Assembly: GCA_900551465.1 (NCBI GenBank)
Contig: URWL01000044.1
Span: forward strand, 1-9,935
Direction of reading: 5' to 3'
From: an uncultured Blautia sp.
GTDB taxonomy: Bacteria; Bacillota; Clostridia; Lachnospirales; Lachnospiraceae
Length of the DNA stretch: 9,935 bases
In this document: piece by piece, positions 1-5,955 of the stretch
Position numbering within the stretch: position 1 is the first letter of the stretch
Layout of the letters: every line of letters starts with the position of its first letter
Position numbers and translations under genes: made by a program
The notes under the pieces: model-generated
What the model was told of the DNA's origin: nothing
The model's input: the letters and a program-made list of their open reading frames with translations, nothing else
Database searches by the model: none

Positions 1-1711
1 GAAGGATTTCATCTGTATTTCGCTCACGAAGGGTATAAAATTCTATATCCATACCTGTCTCGGCAAATGCTTCTTTCCAGATCTCATAATGGAAACTTTC
101 TGACCATGCATCATAAAGGGCACCTTTTTCGTAAGCCTTCAGGATAACATCTGCGCTTCTCCGGTCGCCTCTTGCAAGGAAACCTTCCAGAACAGTTACA
201 TCCGGTTCATGCCAGTTATAACGGATACTCTTCTGGTTCAGCTGAGAACGGATCTCATTTTTTACGATTTTTGCTTTTTCTATAAATTCTTCCTCCCGGT
301 ACATAGGAGCCCACTGGAAAGGAGTAAATGGTTTTGGCACAAAAAAGGATGTACTTACATTGATCTGAACCTTTCCATTTCGTTTATCTTTTGGAATCTC
401 GTAATAACGTTCTGCGATCTTCTCTGCAAGATGGGCGATCCCTTTCATATCTTCCTCAGTTTCTGTGGGAAGTCCAAGCATAAAATAAAGCTTTACGCGG
501 TTCCAGCCGCCTTCAAAAGCTTCTCCGGCTCCGTGAAGAATATCCTCTTCCGTAAGCCCCTTGTTGATTACATCACGGAGACGCTGAGAGCCGGCCTCCG
601 GTGCAAAAGTAAGACTGCTCTTTTTCACATCCTGTACCTTGCTCATAACATCCAGTGCAAAGGCATCGATTCGAAGAGAAGGCAGAGAAATATTTACCGC
701 TTTCTCACGGAATTCATCAATCAGGAACGTAACCAGTTCCTTCAGCTGAGTGTAATCGCTGGAGCTTAAAGAACTTAAAGAAATCTCTTCATGCCCTGTG
801 TTTTTCAACATAGTACGTGCTGCTTTTTTTAAGGTCTCCACATCACGCTCTCTGGTAGGACGATAAATCATTCCCGCCTGGCAGAAACGGCAGCCCCTGA
901 TACAGCCTCTCTGAATTTCCAGAGTCACACGATCCTGAGTTGCTTTGATAAAAGGTACTACCGGAGATTCCAGTACATTATAATCCTTTTTCATATCCAC
1001 GATCAGCTGCTTTTCTACTTTTTCAGGAGCTTCCGGTCTGTTTGGCATAAAAGAGGCAATCGTTCCGTCTTCTTTATAGGCTACCTCATAAAAAGAAGGA
1101 ACATAAATACCAGGAACCTGAGCCGCTTTTTTCAGAAAATCTTCTTTGCTTCCGCCTGCTTTTTTATTTTCTATATAAGCATCAAACAAAACGTTATAAG
1201 AAATTTCTCCTTCTCCAATATAGAAAAGATCAAAAAACGGTGCCAGAGGTTCTGGATTATACGAGCAGGCTCCTCCTCCGATCACGACAGGAAAATCCTC
1301 ACCTCTTTCTTCTGCTTTCAGAGGAATACCTGAAAGATCCAGAAGCTGAAGTACATTTGTGTAACACATCTCATAACCCAAAGTGATTCCAAGCATATCA
1401 AAATCTTTTACCGGATCCTGGGACTCCAGGGCAAAAAGAGGGATATTCTGCTCTCTCATCAGCTTGTCCAGGTCAGTCCATGGAGAAAACAGACGTTCAC
1501 ACCATATGTCCTCTCTTTTATTAAAGCTGTCATAAAGGATCGCCATGCCCAAATTGGACATTCCAATTTCATACACGTCCGGAAATGCCATACAAAACCG
1601 AAGATCCACCTTATCTTTATCTTTCATGATAGAATTGACTTCCCCACCAATATACCGGGCTGCTTTATCAATTTTTAGTAATATCTCATCATTTAATGCA
1701 AGTTTTCTCAT
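1..1711 (-). CDS. Radical SAM protein with B12-binding-like N-terminal domain, TIGR03960 type (3' end outside window)
   Basis: About 570 residues are visible and the C-terminus lies beyond position 1. The radical SAM cluster motif CxxxCxxC is present as C270, C274 and C277 in the context GCIRGCRFCQAG, so the protein should bind a 4Fe-4S cluster and cleave S-adenosylmethionine. The first 200 residues resemble the B12-binding-like fold of this family: FPDVYEIGMSNLG near residue 43 and a GGGACSYNPEP loop near 145. I see no DxHxxG cobalamin motif, so cobalamin binding is doubtful. The start follows AAAGGAG at a short spacing. In Clostridia this family usually precedes a TIGR03936 (DUF2344) protein, rng and the L21/L27 ribosomal genes; these would lie off the left edge and cannot be seen. 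The substrate is not established. Family assignment is firm; the exact reaction is unknown. Confidence 0.92.
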   Translation of the reverse strand, partial: MRKLALNDEILLKIDKAARYIGGEVNSIMKDKDKVDLRFCMAFPDVYEIGMSNLGMAILYDSFNKREDIWCERLFSPWTDLDKLMREQNIPLFALESQDPVKDFDMLGITLGYEMCYTNVLQLLDLSGIPLKAEERGEDFPVVIGGGACSYNPEPLAPFFDLFYIGEGEISYNVLFDAYIENKKAGGSKEDFLKKAAQVPGIYVPSFYEVAYKEDGTIASFMPNRPEAPEKVEKQLIVDMKKDYNVLESPVVPFIKATQDRVTLEIQRGCIRGCRFCQAGMIYRPTRERDVETLKKAARTMLKNTGHEEISLSSLSSSDYTQLKELVTFLIDEFREKAVNISLPSLRIDAFALDVMSKVQDVKKSSLTFAPEAGSQRLRDVINKGLTEEDILHGAGEAFEGGWNRVKLYFMLGLPTETEEDMKGIAHLAEKIAERYYEIPKDKRNGKVQINVSTSFFVPKPFTPFQWAPMYREEEFIEKAKIVKNEIRSQLNQKSIRYNWHEPDVTVLEGFLARGDRRSADVILKAYEKGALYDAWSESFHYEIWKEAFAETGMDIEFYTLRERNTDEIL

Positions 1712-1798
1712 ATAGCTCCTTTCGATTTTTGTGCATTTTTATTTGCAGCGGTCTTCCATTTTCCAAACCATCTGATATCCTTTTAATAGGCCATATAT

Positions 1799-1840
1799 AT
1801 TTTATCATAATCATAAAATAGAAGAACCTGTTTTAAACAG
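1799..1840 (-). promoter_or_regulatory. Candidate promoter with adjacent 13-base palindrome upstream of the radical SAM gene
   Basis: On the minus strand a TAAAAT box (1799-1804) is preceded, at a spacing of 16, by TTCTTC (1821-1826), a weak -35. Directly upstream lies CTGTTTTAAACAG (1828-1840), a perfect inverted repeat around a central T that could be an operator. The spacer from 1712 to 1968 has no convincing gene. A 10-codon reading frame MVWKMEDRCK (1771 to 1739), behind AAAAGGA, sits between the promoter and the gene and may be chance. The promoter match is moderate and the regulator is unknown. Confidence 0.35.
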
Positions 1841-1968
1841 CATATAAACCCAATATATTATATCTTTATTACGAAAATAGTTCAAGCAAATCTTCTTTAT
1901 TCTGTTTTTTAATATTTCCTTCCGTGGATATATCATCGATTTTCTCTCGTACTATGATGCAATAGTGT

Positions 1969-2913
1969 TTATAATTCCTCTTTTAGTATATATTTTTTGC
2001 CGTCGATATAGATTTTTGCTGTTTTGGATTGAAAAAATAATACGCAATAGTCCCTATAATTTTCATGTTTCATCAGTCGTTCCCAATATTTTTCAGGCAA
2101 AATTCGCTTTATTTTCTCAAAATCTTTTATTATCTCTATATTTCCCCACAGCCATACAATGGACTCGTCTGCATAACACTCTATGCAGCCTTTCTCACAT
2201 TTGCAAATTGCCTTTACTTTATCCGAATTAATTTTTGTAATAAAAAGAACTTTTTCAATTCCGACAGATGCCACTTTTTCCATAGGATAAATAGCCGGAA
2301 ATCCATTCTCATCAATAATCCCCAACAACAAAGTATCACAGGCTTTCAGCAAATGGACTCCCAGCTTCTGTTGCTTTCTTCTGTCCCATTCCTTTTTTGT
2401 AAGACAGTTCACATGTCCTGTTCGCTTTTCCTGCAGTAAAGGCACATCCGCATCATGGGATGTCCACTGGTATTGAAAGCCGCATTTTTCCTGAACGCGC
2501 TTCGATTTTTCATTTCCATCGTAGTACGCACACCAAACCTTTTGCATTCCCAACTCTTCAAACGCATGACGCAGCAATTCTTCTGCTGCCTCCGGCATGA
2601 TGCCCTTTCCCCAGTAAGGTACACCGAGCCAGTATCCAAGTTCACACTCATCCTCTTTTTCTGTCAAATCGGTATCTGTTCCCATTTTCAGGACAATATT
2701 TCCAATAGGAAGTTTTGTTTCCTTCCATACAACCGCATACGTTTCAGGAGCAGAAAGCACATTTTTTATAATCCGTTTGCTTTCTGCTATATTTGTGTGC
2801 GGCGTCCATCCGCAGATTGGTCCCACCAGCGGATCTTTTGCATATTTATAGCATTCTTCTGCATCTGATTCTTCCCATGGCCGAAGAATCAGCCTTTTAG
2901 TTTCCAAAATCAT
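1969..2913 (-). CDS. GNAT N-acetyltransferase fused to FMN-binding split-barrel (pyridoxamine phosphate oxidase-like) domain
   Basis: The protein has 314 residues. Residues 1-178 form a complete RimJ/RimL-like GNAT domain: it opens with MILETKRLILRPW, carries the acetyl-CoA loop YWGKGIMPEA at 100-109, and ends with the usual NEKSKRVQEKCGF (134-146) and a CLTKKEW tail. From about residue 184 a second domain resembles general-stress-protein-26 type split barrels: ACDTLLLGIIDENGFPAIYPM, then NSDKVKAICKCEKG, then a WGNIEII strand and a C-terminal TAKIYIDGKKY strand. Such domains bind FMN or related cofactors; the two halves could act independently. The frame stays open to a Met at 3009, but AAGGAG seven bases upstream and the domain boundary place the start at 2913. 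Substrates of both halves are unknown. The domain calls are firm; whether the fusion is ancestral or a recent deletion joint is not known. Confidence 0.85.
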   Translation of the reverse strand: MILETKRLILRPWEESDAEECYKYAKDPLVGPICGWTPHTNIAESKRIIKNVLSAPETYAVVWKETKLPIGNIVLKMGTDTDLTEKEDECELGYWLGVPYWGKGIMPEAAEELLRHAFEELGMQKVWCAYYDGNEKSKRVQEKCGFQYQWTSHDADVPLLQEKRTGHVNCLTKKEWDRRKQQKLGVHLLKACDTLLLGIIDENGFPAIYPMEKVASVGIEKVLFITKINSDKVKAICKCEKGCIECYADESIVWLWGNIEIIKDFEKIKRILPEKYWERLMKHENYRDYCVLFFQSKTAKIYIDGKKYILKEEL

Positions 2914-2920
2914 TTTTCTT

Positions 2921-2926
2921 CTCCTT
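2921..2926 (-). promoter_or_regulatory. Ribosome binding site fixing the start of the GNAT/split-barrel gene
   Basis: AAGGAG precedes ATG 2913 by seven bases. The 32 extra codons of the longer open frame (to 3009) look non-coding and have no comparable site. Confidence 0.75.
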
Positions 2927-3017
2927 ACTTTAAATCCCGCGAAACAGTGCACAGGCATATGTCTACGCACTATCCTCCAAAAACAGAAATACGGCGTTCT
3001 CCCTGCCATGCTTATCT

Positions 3018-3326
3018 CTACAGATAGTCTTCTGTGATTTCCATAACATTTTTCAGGATAATGATATCTTTTACCGGATTTTCTGTCTCCAGGGAATGAT
3101 TTCCCTTATCTATCAACTGCAATGGAAGCGATCTTTTTTTACATTCTTCAATCACTTCTGCAGTATATGCCAGAGGATCTGCCGTTCCATGAAAAACAAT
3201 GCCCTTATCTCCCATCACCTGAAAACTTTCTGAAACAGGTGTATAAAAAATATGATCAGCACAAAGCTTCCATTCTCTGTCAACTGATGCCGCCACTACC
3301 GTTCCAATGCTCTTTGACACAAATTT
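3018..3326 (-). pseudogene. 5'-truncated alpha/beta hydrolase remnant
   Basis: This frame reads like the C-terminal two thirds of a small Firmicutes alpha/beta hydrolase. It opens at the nucleophile elbow, VSKSIGTVVAA, with the candidate Ser codon at 3309-3311. It continues with IFYTPV, then KGIVFHGTADPLA (acid Asp at 3177-3179), and ends with LQLIDKGNHSLET (His at 3096-3098). The first strands and the oxyanion region before the elbow, roughly 60-80 residues in relatives, are missing. Upstream the frame has only a TTG without a Shine-Dalgarno, and the DNA there belongs to the upstream membrane gene in another frame. I infer a deletion that joined the upstream gene to the middle of the hydrolase. 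It is probably not translated, although no stop codon interrupts what is left. The exact joint, near 3326, is approximate. Confidence 0.7.
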
Positions 3327-3864
3327 CCATTTCCTTATATACCTGTTTTTTAAACCAATGCAGAAACTCCGACGCAAGGGAATCAGAAGAAAATTTCAAT
3401 TTGCGTATTTTTCCATCCACATCTTCATACACTACATAATAGACCTTTCCTCTGGCATGCTCTGCAATCTCCGTTTCTACCTGACGGCCAACGATGCGTC
3501 TGATAAAATTTCTGTGATAAAGGATAAATCCGCCCCGGTCACAGGTCAGATACCAGTCTCTCTCCCACTCCGGACGGTCGTAATCTGTCCGGTCTTTCCA
3601 GTAGATCCCTAACCTGCGTTCCTGTTTCCATACCTTAAGCAGACTGATAAACGGAATACCATAAGAACCTGGAATGACCAGCGCCAGACAAAACAGTATA
3701 ATTTTTATTCCTTCCGAATCGGAACGCCTGTAAAACAACACAGTAATACCTATGATGATACAGACGATCAGTAAGAGCATAAACATAGTGAAACCTGACC
3801 ATAAAAATATTCTGGTCAGAGAATCGTCATAGATTGTCTTTTCTCTTTTTCCACTGCTTTGCAT
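3280..3864 (-). CDS. Membrane protein with two helices and a soluble C-terminal domain, unknown function
   Basis: I do not recognise this 194-residue protein. A short polar N-terminus is followed by two hydrophobic helices at about 19-44 and 53-75, then a cytoplasm-like region rich in Trp, Tyr, Arg and Asp. Its strand pattern (WYLTCDRGGFILYHR, KVYYVVYEDVDGKIRKLKFSS, then an amphipathic helix LASEFLHWFKK) resembles small PH-like or YcxB-like tails, though this is only a structural impression. AGGAG eight bases upstream supports the start. The last 15 or so residues (from about ICVKEHW) are an out-of-frame reading of the hydrolase remnant, so the native C-terminus was probably lost and replaced. 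It starts 29 bases after the stop of the upstream gene, which suggests cotranscription. Confidence 0.75.
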   Translation of the reverse strand: MQSSGKREKTIYDDSLTRIFLWSGFTMFMLLLIVCIIIGITVLFYRRSDSEGIKIILFCLALVIPGSYGIPFISLLKVWKQERRLGIYWKDRTDYDRPEWERDWYLTCDRGGFILYHRNFIRRIVGRQVETEIAEHARGKVYYVVYEDVDGKIRKLKFSSDSLASEFLHWFKKQVYKEMEICVKEHWNGSGGIS

Positions 3865-3893
3865 TTTCTTTTCTCCTGCTCAATATATCGCTG

Positions 3894-4271
3894 TTATGCC
3901 AGCGCTTTTTTTGCAAGCCTTGTTTCTCCCCAGGGTGTCTTCAGCATGGTATCATTTCCTATAATTCCTGCCCGGACAACCTCAATAGGTCCTTCCAGTT
4001 CAGAAATCCGGATGCCATCAATAGATGCATTTGCCTGAAATTCATCAAACTCCTGGAAAACCTGATCCTGAAACACAAAGGAAATATTTTCCTTCCGTTC
4101 TTCTGCATCCGGCGGAACGATACAGGAACCCATAAGATATGTGTTTCCCTGATAATGAAATTCAATCAGAGTAAAGGCCATGCCTTCGTCATAGTCTGAC
4201 CGGATGATTTCCATTACATCTTTTCCCATAATCCATAATGGTTTCTGCTCTTTCTTTTTAAATCCAAACAT
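3894..4271 (-). CDS. Small soluble protein of unknown function
   Basis: This is a 125-residue protein with no membrane helix or signal peptide. It opens with a Lys-rich MFGFKKKEQK, followed by an alpha/beta pattern: DVMEIIRSDYDEGMAFTLIEF, GNTYLMGSCIVPP, an acidic aromatic helix FVFQDQVFQEFDEF, and the C-terminal SELEGPIEVVRAG. I cannot place it in a family. GGGGAGGG lies nine bases before ATG 4271, and the gene is 21 bases downstream of the TfoX-like gene, so it is likely in the same transcript. An immunity or adaptor role would fit the neighbourhood, but nothing in the sequence shows it. Confidence 0.75.
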   Translation of the reverse strand: MFGFKKKEQKPLWIMGKDVMEIIRSDYDEGMAFTLIEFHYQGNTYLMGSCIVPPDAEERKENISFVFQDQVFQEFDEFQANASIDGIRISELEGPIEVVRAGIIGNDTMLKTPWGETRLAKKALA

Positions 4272-4292
4272 AAATCATTCCCTCCCCTAATC

Positions 4293-4613
4293 TTATTTTT
4301 TCTTTTTTGACTTTGGGGCTGGCAATTCCTCATACATAGCGTGAAACAGGCCTGTCAAAAATTCCTTATTGTCGACTTCATCGACCAGCAGCATTTCCTT
4401 TGCCCCCTCATAGGATAATTCATACTGAGCTGTTGGCATATAACTAATTGCTGCTTTCACTGGCTTAACAAGTAATCGGTCATCATAGATACCGCCTACA
4501 ATCCTGCCACGATAATAAATAATAAATTCTCCCATCATTGACCGATAAGAAATTTCTTCCAAATCAGATAACTGCTCCAAAATAAACTTTAAATATTCTT
4601 TACTTGATGCCAT
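4293..4613 (-). CDS. TfoX N-terminal domain protein
   Basis: The 106-residue product has the TfoX/Sxy N-terminal domain signature: an N-terminal helix (KEYLKFILEQL), the conserved RSMMGEFIIYYRGRIVGGI segment at 24-42, then DRLLVKPV, and a final helix EFLTGLFHAMYEELP. The Lys-rich tail KSKKKK is typical of short Firmicutes members. Only the N-terminal domain is present, so it should not be read as a competence activator like full-length Sxy of Haemophilus; the role of stand-alone domains is unknown. GAGGTGG sits six bases before the start, and a candidate promoter lies just upstream, so it may be transcribed separately from the zinc-ribbon gene. The family call is firm. Confidence 0.88.
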   Translation of the reverse strand: MASSKEYLKFILEQLSDLEEISYRSMMGEFIIYYRGRIVGGIYDDRLLVKPVKAAISYMPTAQYELSYEGAKEMLLVDEVDNKEFLTGLFHAMYEELPAPKSKKKK

Positions 4614-4630
4614 AATTCCACCTCAGAGTT

Positions 4631-4658
4631 AAAATAGCTAATGATTATCTTATTTCAA
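4631..4658 (-). promoter_or_regulatory. Candidate promoter for the TfoX-like gene
   Basis: TTGAAA (4653-4658) and TATTTT (4631-4636) are 16 bases apart and end 17 bases before ATG 4613. The -35 overlaps the end of the upstream zinc-ribbon gene. In AT-rich DNA such matches occur by chance. Confidence 0.3.
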
Positions 4659-4962
4659 TATTATTTATTTTCAATATCCCAATCCGGATCAAAATCCCCT
4701 CCACCTGACGGAAACAGATGATAAAAGCAACCAGCATGATTGCATACAAAAGCATAGAATCTTGAAGAATTTTTCGAGCAAAAAATACGATGACAAACAG
4801 CGGAGACATTAAGAGTAATAAAGTAATTATACACACTACTGTATTCTTAACTGTATCTTTATTCCATTCGCGAAATTCAGCCCCACAAGCGCAGCTGTTG
4901 GGAACCATTCCAAATTTTACATGAATCTCCAGCCCACACTTCATGCAGTACATTTTCTTCAT
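4645..4962 (-). CDS. Zinc-ribbon protein with two membrane helices, unknown function
   Basis: The 105-residue protein has an N-terminal half zinc ribbon, CMKCG (C6, C9) and SCACG (C24, C26), about 14 residues between pairs, likely coordinating one zinc. Helices follow at about 41-62 and 69-85, with a short polar C-terminus. This layout is common in small clostridial membrane proteins with no assigned role. The open frame extends to 5085. I place the start at 4962 because the ribbon begins there, a weak GGTGG lies upstream, and a TATAAT box lies between 4962 and 5025, which would put the transcription start inside the longer frame. Confidence 0.75.
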   Translation of the reverse strand: MKKMYCMKCGLEIHVKFGMVPNSCACGAEFREWNKDTVKNTVVCIITLLLLMSPLFVIVFFARKILQDSMLLYAIMLVAFIICFRQVEGILIRIGILKINNIEIR

Positions 4963-4995
4963 TTCAGCACCACCAGACGTACAATTCTTGATAAT

Positions 4996-5024
4996 ATTAT
5001 ACTTTATACATCCATAGAATGGAA
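4996..5024 (-). promoter_or_regulatory. Candidate promoter for the zinc-ribbon gene
   Basis: A perfect TATAAT (4996-5001) lies 17 bases from a weak TTCCAT (5019-5024). Its end is 33 bases before ATG 4962. The DNA between 5025 and 5142 carries no gene I can support, apart from an open frame running on from the broken gene upstream. Confidence 0.4.
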
Positions 5025-5142
5025 GAAAATTATAGTTCTCCAAAGCAAAAAACAGATGAAGCCGACTCATCTTTATCTGCTCCACCTGTAAAAGATTTTA
5101 TCCTCTCTATTACGTTACCTGTACTGTTTTTATCCGGATTAT

Positions 5143-5441
5143 TTACATTTTTAAGTATAATACTGCCGTTCCTGCGGTTACTATTATTAAAAAAAGCTCC
5201 CATTTCCTCCTGTACCCGAATCTTATCTTGTCCTGCGGCATACATTGCCAGAAACTGTATCCAGAACAAGGTAGCTAGAACAATCGCCAACACAATCCCA
5301 TGAGACAGATTCCCAAGAGTACCATTTAAAAGATTTATAATTTATCTTTTCCCCTAAAATTCCGGATGCCAGGAAATATAATCCGATTCCGAAACATACA
5401 AATGAAAACCCCGCTGAAAACAGTCGAAAGGAAAGCGGCAT
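5143..5441 (-). pseudogene. Three-helix membrane protein gene broken by two single-base shifts
   Basis: A good Shine-Dalgarno (GAGGGGG, eight bases upstream) precedes ATG 5441, and the frame reads a first helix, FSAGFSFVCFGIGLYFLASGILG. After about residue 37 this frame loses its membrane character. A second frame then takes over with NGTLGNLSHGIVLAIVLATLFWIQF and AAGQDKIRVQEEMGA. At the T7 run (5189-5195) a third frame continues with a final hydrophobic stretch, FLIIVTAGTAVLYLKM, and a stop at 5143-5145. Dropping one T from the T4 run (5328-5331) and one from the T7 run restores a single 98-residue three-helix protein. I infer two one-base insertions, or homopolymer sequencing errors. Function unknown. 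The first shift could lie anywhere from about 5322 to 5341. If the last shift is not real, the second frame runs on to a stop at 5030. Confidence 0.6.
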
Positions 5442-5492
5442 AACAAAATCCCCCTCAGGAATTTCTTCTTTTCTATTAATAATAGTACTATC

Positions 5493-5795
5493 CTAATCTC
5501 CTTTTTTCCATTTTTTATAATTATATACGGCTTGAATAAGCAGCATTATTGAAAGTATCACTGCAATTAAGCATGTTCCGATATTTGACAGGAATGAAAT
5601 ATGAAAGCCAATAATAGTTATTATTGACAGAGGAATCATCCATAATGTTCTGATAAATTTCCTTCTATAGCTTAGTTTCCAATAGCACAGTTCGATTCCT
5701 GTATCAATTTTTTCACACTGTTTCCATTTTGGGGACATTACTAAAGAAATGATTACAAGTGTAATTACAGGTAAAAACATAAATACCAATTCCAT
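5493..5795 (-). CDS. Small three-helix membrane protein, unknown function
   Basis: About 100 residues with hydrophobic helices near the N-terminus (VFMFLPVITLVIISLVM), at about 50-66 (WMIPLSIITIIGF) and at about 73-90 (CLIAVILSIMLLIQAV), ending in a basic tail YNYKKWKKGD. The polar stretch between the first two helices (KWKQCEKIDTGIELCYWKLSYRR) is probably cytoplasmic. The layout resembles SdpI/YhfL-type small membrane proteins only in general form, and I do not claim a family. AAAAGGAGGGAT precedes two adjacent ATG codons (5798 and 5795); spacing favours the second. A strong promoter lies directly upstream. The next gene begins 51 bases on, so this gene probably leads a transcript through the small-gene run. 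Confidence 0.75.
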   Translation of the reverse strand: MELVFMFLPVITLVIISLVMSPKWKQCEKIDTGIELCYWKLSYRRKFIRTLWMIPLSIITIIGFHISFLSNIGTCLIAVILSIMLLIQAVYNYKKWKKGD

Positions 5796-5823
5796 CATAT
5801 CCCTCCTTTTGTATATTTATGTC

Positions 5824-5850
5824 ATTATATGATATCCCTGTAAAATTCAA
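5824..5850 (-). promoter_or_regulatory. Promoter leading into the small membrane-protein gene run
   Basis: A consensus TATAAT (5824-5829) is preceded by TTGAAT (5845-5850) at a short 15-base spacing; shifting the -35 to ACTTGA gives 17. It lies 29 bases upstream of the start at 5795, within a 160-base gap that has no other gene. This is the best promoter in the window and suggests transcription restarts after the 695-residue gene. Confidence 0.5.
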
Positions 5851-5955
5851 GTACATTTCGATGTTAAATACTCGTAGAAATTCAGCTATTAACATATGAC
5901 ATTTCTTTTATTGCCTTTATTAAACTTCTTTTATTTTGTACTTCAGGAATCACAT

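Noticed and set aside
209..769. Plus-strand open frame of 186 codons
   Set aside because: It lies entirely inside the radical SAM gene on the other strand, has no Shine-Dalgarno and no recognisable protein features.
2065..2439. Plus-strand open frames across the GNAT/split-barrel gene
   Set aside because: They are antisense readings of a well-supported minus-strand gene, dominated by Phe, Ser and Cys, as expected for shadows of AT-rich coding DNA.
4963..5085. N-terminal extension of the zinc-ribbon protein
   Set aside because: The 41 extra codons overlap the candidate promoter and lack a Shine-Dalgarno; the zinc ribbon begins right after the chosen Met.
5030..5142. Continuation of the second frame of the broken three-helix gene to a stop at 5030
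   Set aside because: The sequence turns Asn-, Ser- and Lys-rich with no structural pattern, while a one-base shift at the T7 run gives a coherent final helix and an earlier stop. I kept the shorter reading but cannot exclude this one.
5477..5492. Small inverted repeat CTATTATTAATAG region as a terminator
   Set aside because: The stem is five base pairs of A and T with no following T run, too weak for an intrinsic terminator.
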